This document shows positions 1 to 6,049 of a DNA stretch of 8,165 nt, one piece after another (positions within the stretch are counted from its first letter, which is position 1; each line of letters begins with the position of its first letter). Source of the DNA: a bacterium (lineage in GTDB: Bacteria > Patescibacteriota > Microgenomatia > UBA1400 > RBG-16-45-19); the NCBI GenBank assembly GCA_003247275.1, contig QKAA01000059.1, forward strand, positions 1-8,165, written 5' to 3'. Below the pieces are notes generated by a model. The model saw only the letters and a list, made by a program, of their open reading frames with translations, searched no databases and was not told where the DNA came from. Position numbers and translations under genes: made by a program.

Positions 1-293
1 AGGGGAAAGTTCGAGGGGCAATGGAGCCGGTGATGGAAATATTAGTGGGCGAAATGCGTAAAGCTTTACAATATTCGCAAACAACTCAAACTGCGTCACA
101 AATAAGGACCTTAGTGGTGGTGGGCGGAAGTAGTTATTTGCCCGGATTGACAGCCCATCTGACTGAGGCATTGTCGGCTGAAGTGGTAGTAGCAAATCCT
201 TTCTCTGGTTTTTCAACGGCAAGTGACGTTGAGTTGCCAAAAGATGTGGCAGCATACGCTGTTGCAGCAGGCTTATCGGCGAATGAGGTGTAA
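1..293 (+). CDS. pilM: PilM, type IV pilus assembly ATPase-like protein, C-terminal part (5' truncated)
   Basis: This is the last 96 codons of a gene that begins before the window; the frame is open from base 3 and stops at TAA 291-293. PilM is a cytoplasmic actin/FtsA-fold protein that binds nucleotide and holds the N-terminal tail of PilN at the inner membrane. What is visible is the C-terminal part of an actin-like fold: a hydrophobic strand followed by the glycine motif VVVGGSSYLPGL, which matches the second nucleotide-binding loop of PilM/FtsA proteins, and a closing segment rich in Ala and Val (DVAAYAVAAGLSA) typical of PilM ends. The internal ATG at 21 is not a real start, because coding continues upstream of it. 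It is followed 11 bases later by pilN, which supports the name. FtsA or another actin-like protein is possible from the fragment alone, but the neighbours favour PilM. Confidence 0.88.
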   Translation, partial: GKVRGAMEPVMEILVGEMRKALQYSQTTQTASQIRTLVVVGGSSYLPGLTAHLTEALSAEVVVANPFSGFSTASDVELPKDVAAYAVAAGLSANEV

Positions 294-304
294 AAACAAT
301 TTTT

Positions 305-889
305 ATGAGTCAATCTCCTGCCCCATCAATTAATCTTCTTTCTAAACGTAAAGCCAGATATGATAAGCAATCTGGTGTAGCAATTAAGGTTAAAGTTTGG
401 TCGGGGGTTGTATTGATTGCTTACATTGGAATATTAGTTTTGACTTTAGTGATAGCTCAAATATTCTCATGGAAACTTTCTAAGGAAGAGAAGGCCTTGA
501 GTCAGGCAAAATTGGAATTAGCTTCGAAAATTGTTTTAGTTCATCAATATGAGGTGGCTCAGAAGAAATTAACAGCGATTAAGAAGTTGTTGGCAGAGCG
601 ACGTGAGGTTGTTTCGTTGTGGAATGGTGTACGAGAATTGATTCCGGATGGAGTGGAAATGTCAGGTTTTTCTTTGAGCGAGAGTCAGTTGCAGTTAATT
701 TTTGATGCCCCGCATGTGTTATTGGCAAATCAAATAATTGATGTTGCGGAAACTCAGTTTTATAGTTTGGGAGCGGAGACAGTTACGGCTACTGTTGGCC
801 GGTCAGATGATGCTAGTTATCAGGTGAGAGCATCTTTATTGTTGTCGGCACCATCGGAGAAAGGTACAGATGAAGAAACAACCAACTAG
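305..889 (+). CDS. pilN: PilN, type IV pilus inner-membrane alignment protein
   Basis: A 194-residue bitopic membrane protein of the type IV pilus assembly platform. The short cytoplasmic N-terminus carries INLLS at residues 9-13, matching the INLLP-type tail with which PilN docks into PilM. A basic stretch (KRKARYDKQ) precedes one transmembrane helix at about residues 33-56. A charged, probably coiled-coil segment follows (about 57-100), then a small extracytoplasmic alpha/beta domain (about 105-182). This layout and length are normal for PilN. The gene begins 11 bases after pilM; the only ribosome-binding-like bases (AGGTG, 286-290) lie 14 bases before the ATG, so initiation may depend on translation of pilM. 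Its 3' end overlaps pilO by 20 bases. Sequence similarity in this family is weak, so the call rests on topology, the tail motif and the M-N-O order. Confidence 0.88.
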   Translation: MSQSPAPSINLLSKRKARYDKQSGVAIKVKVWSGVVLIAYIGILVLTLVIAQIFSWKLSKEEKALSQAKLELASKIVLVHQYEVAQKKLTAIKKLLAERREVVSLWNGVRELIPDGVEMSGFSLSESQLQLIFDAPHVLLANQIIDVAETQFYSLGAETVTATVGRSDDASYQVRASLLLSAPSEKGTDEETTN

Positions 890-1622
890 CCTGATAAGTC
901 CAGTTTATTTGAAATTGTGGTGGTTTCCATTTATGGTAGGAATGATTGTAATTGTGGGTACAATGGCGGTTTTGGTTCCACAGACCAAGGGAATTATTGC
1001 TACAAATGCCAAACTAAAACGAGTGACGACTGACGTGTCAAAAGCTGAGAAGAAGTTGTTGCAGGTAAATGCTTTAAATGAGGATGAAATGGCATGGCGA
1101 ATGAAGTTGTTGACTCAAGCTTTACCATCCGACAAGCCTTATTATCAGGTGATAGGCTTGTTACAACAGCTCGGCATACAGACGGGGGTGGTATTGGGAG
1201 AATTTGAATTAAGTCCAGGATCTTTAGCTACTCCGTCTGCTCAAAAGACTAAAACAGCAAAAGAGGATTATGTAACTTTGGATACAGAATTAGCAATTTC
1301 TGGGACGACAGATCAAGTTTCAGATTTCATTGTCAGATTGCATGAGTCATTACCATTGCTGAAGATTACTGATGTGTCGATCAGTAGTGACGAAGTTGCT
1401 CAGGATGATGATGTGAGGAGAGCGCAGCTTACACTGCAAATTGTATATTTGACTGATCCTGAGATACAGAAAGAGGTTAGTCTTGAGCCGATTGCGAGTT
1501 TGTCTACGGAGACGGTATTAATTGAGAATACGCTTCGTGGTTATTTTAACCCTGAGGCATTGATAGCTACACAATCTGCATCAGTTTCTAATTTTTCTCG
1601 GACTGACTTATTTAATTATTAA
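870..1622 (+). CDS. pilO: PilO, type IV pilus inner-membrane alignment protein
   Basis: A 250-residue protein with one N-terminal transmembrane helix (about residues 17-37), a charged coiled-coil-like stretch (about 45-75) and an extracytoplasmic domain (about 85-200) with the alternating helix/strand pattern of the PilO ferredoxin-like fold. PilO pairs with PilN and passes conformational signals between the pilus motor and the fibre. The start overlaps pilN by 20 bases in another frame and has a good ribosome binding site, GGAGAAAGG at 856-864, five bases before the ATG, so this start is secure. The C-terminal 50 residues or so (from about 200) look low in structure and extend past the usual domain. 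pilP and pilQ, which often follow, are absent; a terminator comes next. That fits a bacterium without an outer-membrane secretin, although those genes could lie elsewhere. Confidence 0.88.
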   Translation: MKKQPTSLISPVYLKLWWFPFMVGMIVIVGTMAVLVPQTKGIIATNAKLKRVTTDVSKAEKKLLQVNALNEDEMAWRMKLLTQALPSDKPYYQVIGLLQQLGIQTGVVLGEFELSPGSLATPSAQKTKTAKEDYVTLDTELAISGTTDQVSDFIVRLHESLPLLKITDVSISSDEVAQDDDVRRAQLTLQIVYLTDPEIQKEVSLEPIASLSTETVLIENTLRGYFNPEALIATQSASVSNFSRTDLFNY

Positions 1623-1635
1623 TTGACTCTAAACT

Positions 1636-1676
1636 AAAAACCCCGATGTTGTGCACCGGGGTGTTTTTTTGTTTTT
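1636..1676. terminator. Intrinsic terminator between converging pilO and khpA, probably bidirectional
   Basis: The six-base stem ACCCCG (1640-1645) pairs with CGGGGT (1657-1662) around an 11-base loop. On the plus strand it is followed by seven T (1664-1670), a G and five more T, a good intrinsic terminator for pilMNO. On the minus strand the A-run at 1636-1640 becomes five U after the stem, enough to serve khpA as well. The site lies 14 bases after the pilO stop and 17 bases beyond the khpA stop. Confidence 0.85.
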
Positions 1677-1692
1677 AATGTAGGTGAAGAAG

Positions 1693-2028
1693 CTATTCTT
1701 CAGTAGAGAGGTCGATGATGTCGGCAACTTCTTCGGTTTTTTCTGGAGCTGGGGCTTCAGCTGAATTTTCAGTTTCAACTGATTGATCTTGTCCGACTTC
1801 ATCAGCTAGGTTGATGCGGAAGCGTTTGTTTTGTCTGATGGCGACAACGTGGGCAAGAGAGCGGATAGCTTTGATAACTTTGCCGCTTTTGCCGATAACG
1901 CGACCCATATCTTCAGGGTTGACCTTAATGGTATAGACTTCTCGATCCTCTTCTTGAGAAACGATGACTTCAATTTCTTCAGGGTTGGTAACAATATTTT
2001 TGAGAATAAGCTCTAATAAATCTTTCAT
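1693..2028 (-). CDS. khpA: KhpA-type single KH-domain RNA-binding protein
   Basis: A small RNA-binding protein (111 residues) of the KhpA/YlqC family, which in Gram-positive bacteria works with KhpB (Jag) as an RNA chaperone that influences division and cell elongation genes. Residues 1-75 are the KH domain; the nucleic-acid-gripping GxxG loop is seen in VIGKSGK (Gly46-Lys-Ser-Gly49), followed by the helix KVIKAIRSL and a basic strand (RQNKRFRINL). After the domain comes a tail of about 35 residues rich in Glu, Ala and Pro, ending DLSTEE, which the short Firmicutes homologues lack. I chose the ATG at 2028 because MKDLLELILK aligns with the family's start; a GTG at 2046 would add six residues and has no better ribosome site. 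It sits just downstream of rpsP, as in Firmicutes, and is the last gene of the run. Confidence 0.9.
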   Translation of the reverse strand: MKDLLELILKNIVTNPEEIEVIVSQEEDREVYTIKVNPEDMGRVIGKSGKVIKAIRSLAHVVAIRQNKRFRINLADEVGQDQSVETENSAEAPAPEKTEEVADIIDLSTEE

Positions 2029-2056
2029 AGTGGTTATTTCTTTCACTGACTAACTG

Positions 2057-2299
2057 TTATGATGTTTTTGCTGTTTTTTCAGCCAGTTTGCGAACTGTTT
2101 CGGTTGGTTGAGCTCCCTTCTTGATCCAATTAGTATATTCCTCGCGATCCAGATTGAATTCGGGAGGGTTTACTTGAGGATTGTAGGTTCCAAGTAGAGC
2201 GCTGTATTTGCCATCGCGCTTACTTTTAGCTTCAGCAACCACAATGCGGTAAAGTGCCTGGTCTCGTTTACCAGTGCGGAAGAGTTTGATTTTAAGCAT
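2057..2299 (-). CDS. rpsP: Small ribosomal subunit protein bS16
   Basis: An 80-residue bS16, a protein of the 30S body that binds 16S rRNA early in assembly. Family marks include the first strand MLKIKLFRTG, YRIVVAEAKSKRDG, the LGTYNP turn (residues 36-41) and the C-terminal WIKKGAQPTETV (58-69), all typical of the family and at normal length. The reading frame is open further upstream to a TTG at 2356, but those 19 extra residues do not resemble S16, so the ATG at 2299 is preferred. AAAGG lies only one base before this ATG, too close for an ordinary Shine-Dalgarno contact. It starts 53 bases beyond the rnc stop codon and has its own strong-looking promoter there. khpA follows after a short gap. 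Confidence 0.96.
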   Translation of the reverse strand: MLKIKLFRTGKRDQALYRIVVAEAKSKRDGKYSALLGTYNPQVNPPEFNLDREEYTNWIKKGAQPTETVRKLAEKTAKTS

Positions 2300-2346
2300 A
2301 CCTTTATTTCGTGCATTATGCAGATAATTAATATGAGGTTTGGGGC

Positions 2347-2375
2347 ATTGTATCAAGAAGCCTTGTATTTCTCAA
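2347..2375 (-). promoter_or_regulatory. Sigma-70-type promoter for rpsP-khpA inside the 3' end of rnc
   Basis: Read on the minus strand there is TTGAGA (2375-2370), a spacer of exactly 17 bases, then TACAAT (2352-2347), preceded by TGA that makes an extended -10. Each hexamer is one base from consensus. The TGA of the extended -10 is also the rnc stop codon. Transcription would start near 2340 and give a leader of about 40 bases before rpsP. This is the best match to a sigma-70 promoter in the window, and it would let rpsP and khpA be expressed separately from rnc. Confidence 0.65.
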
Positions 2376-3015
2376 GCGCGTGCTTGGCAGCATTTTGCTG
2401 GGCTTCTTGTTTACTTTTTCCTGTACCTGTGGCGATTTCTTCTCCATTAATAGCGACACTAATGTTGAAGGTTTTATTGTGATCCGGTCCCGATTCATTA
2501 CTGACGGTATATTCTGGAGAATTAAAACCTTTGGATTGAACGTATTCTTGAAGACTTGATTTAAAATCTTTGTGAAGATTATGGGACAAGATGTAGTCGA
2601 TTTGAGAGAAAATATGTTTTTCGAGGAAAGAAACGACAACTTCAAAACCTTGGTCAAGGTAGATGGCTCCAACAACAGCTTCAAAAGTATCGGCAAGAAG
2701 AGAAGTGTTTTTTCGGCCACCGGATAATTCTTCACCTTTGGATAGTTTGAGTTGTTCGCCAAAGCCAAGTTTAGTGGCAGTTTCAGCTAAAGTGGTGGTT
2801 TTAACCAAGGAGGCTCGGTAGGCAGTTAAATCCCCTTCTGGCTGGGATGGGTATTTTTTAAATAAGAACTCTGATGTGGCTAATTCGAGAACAGCATCAC
2901 CTAAAAATTCGAGTCGTTCGTTGTGCTCTTTAATTTCAGGATGTTCATTAAGGTAGGATCGATGAGTGAAGGCTTTGTCTTTGAGATCGCTGTTGTTGAG
3001 GGGTAATGAGATCAT
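2353..3015 (-). CDS. rnc: Ribonuclease III
   Basis: A 220-residue double-strand-specific endoribonuclease that cuts rRNA precursors and structured mRNAs. The N-terminal nuclease domain (about 1-148) has the signature NERLEFLGD (residues 32-40) and the second acidic cluster DTFEAVVGAIYLD. The metal-binding residues expected of the family are all there: Glu36, Asp40, Asp109 and Glu112, with Glu60 in PEGDLT. A double-stranded RNA-binding domain follows (about 150-218), with its N-terminal helix DFKSSLQEYVQ and the closing GKSKQEAQQNAAKHAL. Length is normal. The ATG at 3015 overlaps the stop of the ACP-like gene as ATGA, and a GAGGA site at 3029-3025 lies nine bases upstream, so the start is well supported. 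Its position between an ACP gene and rpsP recalls the Firmicutes order acp-rnc-...-rpsP. Confidence 0.98.
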   Translation of the reverse strand: MISLPLNNSDLKDKAFTHRSYLNEHPEIKEHNERLEFLGDAVLELATSEFLFKKYPSQPEGDLTAYRASLVKTTTLAETATKLGFGEQLKLSKGEELSGGRKNTSLLADTFEAVVGAIYLDQGFEVVVSFLEKHIFSQIDYILSHNLHKDFKSSLQEYVQSKGFNSPEYTVSNESGPDHNKTFNISVAINGEEIATGTGKSKQEAQQNAAKHALEKYKAS

Positions 3016-3245
3016 AATAATGAATCCTCGACCATTTCTTGAACTTCGCCCACAGTTAAATTTTCTTGTTGTTCAAATTCTTCAAGGGAAATATCGAGCG
3101 TTGATTCTAAGCTGAGCTTAATGTTTTTAATGTCTTCTGGGGTAGCATTAAGGTCAAGAATAAATTCGGCATCTTCAGTGATGTCGGAAGGTTCGACGCC
3201 GAGAATTTCAGCAATAATTGTTAAGACGGCTTGGTTGTTGTTCAT
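3012..3245 (-). CDS. Acyl-carrier-protein-like protein lacking the phosphopantetheine serine
   Basis: A 77-residue, very acidic protein (19 Asp/Glu against two Lys and no Arg) with the length and helical layout of acyl carrier protein. Helix I is VLTIIAEILGV (7-17), the EPSDIT turn follows, and FILDLNA (28-34) matches the FxxDLGA that leads into helix II. At the point where ACPs have the D-S-L attachment site, this protein reads T-P-E (residues 35-37). Pro36 replaces the serine that carries 4'-phosphopantetheine, so it cannot be loaded as an ordinary ACP. The codon is CCA at 3140-3138, and the good frame on both sides argues against a sequencing slip. It is joined by ATGA overlaps to nusB upstream and rnc downstream. 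Function unknown: perhaps a structural partner derived from AcpP. ACP ancestry is supported by sequence and by its place directly before rnc. Confidence 0.8.
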   Translation of the reverse strand: MNNNQAVLTIIAEILGVEPSDITEDAEFILDLNATPEDIKNIKLSLESTLDISLEEFEQQENLTVGEVQEMVEDSLL

Positions 3246-3592
3246 GATAGTTTTTCCAGGACCGTGCCTAGAACTCCATTAATAAATTTTGCTGAATTAT
3301 CGCTACCGTACTCTTTAGCAAGTTCGACTGCTTCATCGATAGCAACTTTGTATGGTGTATTTTTTTGTTGTAGCTCATAAATTGATAACCTGAGAATGGC
3401 AAGGTCGATTTTGTTAATTTGGTTAATGGGCCATTCGGGGGCGGCGGAGGTAATCAGATCATCAATGACTGCTCGTTGTTCCAAAATTTGATCAAGATCT
3501 GGATCAGGTTCACTGGTATGAAAATCTGCTGCAAAGAGACTTTGCATGAGTTTGACTCTCTTTTTATGTCGTGGATCAGATTTAAGCTTCAT
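3242..3592 (-). CDS. nusB: Transcription antitermination factor NusB
   Basis: A 116-residue all-helical protein that with NusE (S10) binds boxA of rRNA leaders and supports antitermination and rRNA folding. The N-terminal helix DPRHKKRVKLMQSLFAADF (6-24) matches the basic RNA-binding start of NusB. The C-terminal half has the family's strongest marks: NKIDLAILRLSIYEL, the TPYKVAIDEAVELAKEYG helix and the KFINGVLGTVL end. It is 15-25 residues shorter than typical NusB, mainly in the linker around 25-55. No ribosome binding site is seen before the ATG at 3592. The stop overlaps the ACP-like start as ATGA. rpmF lies 39 bases upstream and is probably on the same transcript. With rnc close by, this links rRNA transcription and rRNA cleavage in one operon. 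Confidence 0.94.
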   Translation of the reverse strand: MKLKSDPRHKKRVKLMQSLFAADFHTSEPDPDLDQILEQRAVIDDLITSAAPEWPINQINKIDLAILRLSIYELQQKNTPYKVAIDEAVELAKEYGSDNSAKFINGVLGTVLEKLS

Positions 3593-3631
3593 ACGTTGTT
3601 TTAGATGTGGTGTGGAAACGAGAAATTATTT

Positions 3632-3781
3632 TTATTTACCACAAGCTTCGCAAATGTGGTGGGCAACTTTAGTTGCTTTGCAGTTTGCGCATTTGACAAG
3701 GGTAGGCTTATTTAGTTTGATAGCTGCTCGACGTCGGCCCTGACGATGAACGGTTTGTTTTTTCTTTGGTAGTGCTCCCAT
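3632..3781 (-). CDS. rpmF: Large ribosomal subunit protein bL32 (zinc-binding form)
   Basis: A 49-residue gene that translates from ATG 3781 to TAA 3632 as a clear bL32. It has the N-terminal MGALPKKK, then HRQGRRRAA, and a zinc ribbon of two CxxC pairs: Cys31/Cys34 in KCANCK and Cys44/Cys47 in ICEACG. bL32 sits in the 50S subunit near the peptidyl transferase region. All four cysteines are kept, so this is the zinc-dependent form, not the cysteine-free paralogue made under zinc starvation in some bacteria. AAAGGG lies four bases before the ATG, an acceptable ribosome site. A 103-bp gap with a candidate promoter separates it from recG upstream; nusB follows after 39 bases. Confidence 0.97.
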   Translation of the reverse strand: MGALPKKKQTVHRQGRRRAAIKLNKPTLVKCANCKATKVAHHICEACGK

Positions 3782-3847
3782 ACGGCCCTTTTTTTGGTTT
3801 TAGTATTTAGTAACTTTATTGCCTACTTTTAGAGTACAGCGTCAGGT

Positions 3848-3856
3848 ATTGTAGCA
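3848..3856 (-). promoter_or_regulatory. Candidate extended -10 promoter for rpmF-nusB-acp-rnc
   Basis: On the minus strand, in the recG-rpmF gap, TGCTACAAT (3856-3848) fits an extended -10 (TGn plus a hexamer one base from TATAAT). The -35 region is poor: TTAAAA at 3875-3870 with a 16-base spacer matches four of six. A start near 3841 would give a leader of about 60 bases before rpmF. I found no intrinsic terminator for recG in the gap, so read-through from recG is also likely. The rest of the 103-bp gap (3782-3884) is AT-rich and shows only weak short inverted repeats. Confidence 0.42.
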
Positions 3857-3884
3857 CAAGCTAAGATTTTTTTAATGTTTGGCT

Positions 3885-5927
3885 TTAGCCGTTGTGAATA
3901 ATGGGATTTAAGATGCTTTCGGTCATCTGTTTTAAGTGTGGCAACTGGTGCAATTCGGGATCGTTTTTAAGAAGTTGTTTGGCAGCAAAATGAGCTTCTT
4001 TAATAACTTCAGTGTCATGGAGGGAGGCAATTTTGAGATCGATGTAGCCTGATTGCTGGGTACCATATAAGTTTCCAGGGCCCCTCATTTTAAGATCGAC
4101 TTCGGCGAGTTTTAGTCCATTATTATATTTTTCCATTTGTTTTAAGCGATCAATGGAGTTGCTTGATTGGTTAGTGGGAAAGAGGAGACAATAACTTTGT
4201 TGGTCTCCCCTACCGACGCGGCCACGAAGCTGGTGAAGACTGGCGAGGCCGAACCTTTCTGCTCCTTCAATCATCATGATGGTGGCGTTTTTAATATCGA
4301 TGCCAACTTCGATAACAGGAGTAGCAACAAGAATGTCAATTTTTTTAGCAGAGAATTGTTGAATTACTTCATCTTTATCTTTTGATTTTAGTTGGCCATG
4401 GATTAAACCTAAATTAAGCTCGGGGAAAACATACTGGCGTAAGTAATCAAATTCGGTTTTGACGGCTTTGACTTCGTCGAGGACTTGATCTGGATCTCTT
4501 GGGTTGATGAGGGGACAGACGATATATGCTTGCTCGCCAATTTTAATGCGGTCTTTGATCCAGGCATAGGCGTTGGCTCGTTTTTGTTTACTGACAACAA
4601 AGGTTTTAACTGGTTTTCTGCCTGGAGGCATGTCATTGATAGCGCTGATATCGATTTCTGAATAAAGAGTTAAGGCAACGGTTCGGGGAATGGGAGTGGC
4701 TGTGAGGGAAAGCAAGTGAGGAACTTTATTTTTATCGAGTAACTGGTTTCTTTGTTTGACGCCGAATCGGTGCTGCTCATCAATGATGACAAAACCGATA
4801 TTTTCTGGAAGTTGCCGATGGAGCAGAGCTTGGGTGCCGATAACAATGTCAGCGCTTTTTAATGGATTTTTTACGGACTTGGTAGCAAGCTCGATATTTA
4901 CTTTGGAGTTTTTGAATAGTTTTTGGAAGGTTTGATAATGTTGATTGGCTAAGGTTTCTGTGGGAACCATACAGATAGTTTTGAAACCTGATTGGAGAGC
5001 AACATGGGCGGCACATGCAGCGACCACTGTTTTGCCGGCGCCGACATCAGCTTGAAGAAGTCGGTTCATCGGTTGATCTTTGGAAAAATCTTCTAAGATG
5101 TCGTTTAAGCTTTGAACTTGTCCAGGCGTGAGTTCGTAAGGCAGTTGTTGAATGAAGGGGTTAAGGCTATTTTTATTTTTGATGCGAAAGTGATTGTGGA
5201 GTTGTTGACGATGACTTTTTCGGATCAATGAAACGAGTTGATAGGTTAGTAATTCGTCAAAACTGAGTCGATGTTTGGCTTGTTGATATTCATCTTGAGA
5301 GTCAGGAAAATGGATTTGTTGAAGCGCAGTTTGTAGGGACTCGAGTTGATATTTTTTTAGTAGTGAGGTGGGAGCCCAATCCACTTTGGTAGGAATGTGA
5401 TCTAGAGCAACTTTAATTTTTTGGCGGAGCCATTTGCTGCTGACGCCAGCAGTTTCGGGATAAATGGGAACGAGCCTGCCGGTATGGATCGTTTCTTGTT
5501 CTGAAAAGCGTCTTAGTTCAAATTGGGGTGAAGTGAGAGTGAGTTTGCTGCCAAAACGTTTTATTTTGCCTGAAATTGAAATTTGTGGATTATTTTTTAA
5601 GGTTTTGACGAGGTAGGGTTGATTAAACCAGGTGATGGGCAAGATATCGTTGCCATCGGAGAAAAGAGCTTTTTGCATGGTCTTGCCAGTTTTGGTGTAG
5701 TTTGACCTGATATCGATGATGGTGCCGATAAGACTGATAGTATCCCCTTCTTGGAGGGAGGAGATAGCTTTAGTAGCCGAAACATCATCAAAGCGAAAAG
5801 GGAAATGATGAATTAAATCATCAATAGAAAAGATATTGAGCCTTTCGAGTTTTTTGGCATAGAGATCACCTATGCCAGGCAAGACACTAACTGGTTGATT
5901 GAGCGTAAGTAAGGGGGTGGCAGCCAT
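3885..5927 (-). CDS. recG: ATP-dependent DNA helicase RecG
   Basis: A 680-residue superfamily 2 helicase that reverses stalled replication forks and branch-migrates Holliday junctions. Residues 10-50 hold a helix-hairpin-helix-like start (VLPGIGDLYAKKLERL), and residues 60-150 are the OB-fold wedge domain that splits the fork. The motor motifs come in order: Walker A DVGAGKT (294-300), DEQH box (383-386) with RFG after it, TATPIPRT (409-416), the VATPVIEVGIDI region (534-545) and QLRGRVGRG (566-574). The C-terminal region has MRGPGNLYGTQQSG (614-627), the typical RecG closing segment. Length is near the usual 680-700, with no gap or missing key residue. The ATG at 5927 has no Shine-Dalgarno site and lies six bases after the stop of the small membrane-peptide gene, so it is probably translated by coupling. 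In Firmicutes recG also stands just upstream of the fatty-acid/acp/rnc cluster. Confidence 0.98.
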   Translation of the reverse strand: MAATPLLTLNQPVSVLPGIGDLYAKKLERLNIFSIDDLIHHFPFRFDDVSATKAISSLQEGDTISLIGTIIDIRSNYTKTGKTMQKALFSDGNDILPITWFNQPYLVKTLKNNPQISISGKIKRFGSKLTLTSPQFELRRFSEQETIHTGRLVPIYPETAGVSSKWLRQKIKVALDHIPTKVDWAPTSLLKKYQLESLQTALQQIHFPDSQDEYQQAKHRLSFDELLTYQLVSLIRKSHRQQLHNHFRIKNKNSLNPFIQQLPYELTPGQVQSLNDILEDFSKDQPMNRLLQADVGAGKTVVAACAAHVALQSGFKTICMVPTETLANQHYQTFQKLFKNSKVNIELATKSVKNPLKSADIVIGTQALLHRQLPENIGFVIIDEQHRFGVKQRNQLLDKNKVPHLLSLTATPIPRTVALTLYSEIDISAINDMPPGRKPVKTFVVSKQKRANAYAWIKDRIKIGEQAYIVCPLINPRDPDQVLDEVKAVKTEFDYLRQYVFPELNLGLIHGQLKSKDKDEVIQQFSAKKIDILVATPVIEVGIDIKNATIMMIEGAERFGLASLHQLRGRVGRGDQQSYCLLFPTNQSSNSIDRLKQMEKYNNGLKLAEVDLKMRGPGNLYGTQQSGYIDLKIASLHDTEVIKEAHFAAKQLLKNDPELHQLPHLKQMTESILNPIIHNG

Positions 5928-5933
5928 ACGAGA

Positions 5934-6044
5934 TTAGCGGCCAATAAGATAAAAAAGTGAGGCTCCTACGGAAGAGATAACTAGGGCGATTGAGGCAATG
6001 GTGACGAGAACACTAAAAAATTTGCGTTGTTTTTTGTTGAGCAT
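5934..6044 (-). CDS. Small single-pass membrane peptide between tyrS and recG
   Basis: A 36-residue frame runs from ATG 6044 to TAA 5934: a basic head (MLNKKQRKFF), one hydrophobic stretch at about residues 10-33 built from Val, Ile, Ala, Ser and Leu, and a short end LIGR. The pattern predicts one transmembrane helix with the N-terminus inside. I do not recognise the family. Evidence that it is a gene: it fills the space between tyrS and recG almost exactly, starting five bases after the tyrS stop and ending six bases before the recG ATG, while elsewhere in this run gaps are small and coding is continuous. No Shine-Dalgarno site is seen, so translation would be coupled to tyrS. It could still be a chance frame; a conserved equivalent at the same place in relatives would settle it. 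Confidence 0.6.
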   Translation of the reverse strand: MLNKKQRKFFSVLVTIASIALVISSVGASLFYLIGR

Positions 6045-6049
6045 GGGCG

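Noticed and set aside
2029..2046. GTG start for khpA six codons upstream
   Set aside because: The family alignment begins at the ATG at 2028 and there is no ribosome binding site before the GTG; it cannot be fully excluded.
2057..2356. Longer bS16 frame starting at TTG 2356
   Set aside because: The 19 added residues do not resemble bS16, and the family start MLKIKLFRTG lies at ATG 2299; the upstream part is promoter and leader.
2328..2768. 146-codon frame antiphase to rnc
   Set aside because: It overlaps rnc on the same strand in another frame, is rich in Lys, Ser, Thr and Leu without domain pattern, and rnc is certain.
3419..3743. Plus-strand frames opposite nusB and rpmF
   Set aside because: They are antisense shadows; the opposite strand codes for unmistakable NusB and bL32.
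3857..3884. Intrinsic terminator after recG
   Set aside because: GGCTAAAGCC followed by A-runs gives only a three- or four-base stem with no U-run on the minus strand, so it does not qualify.
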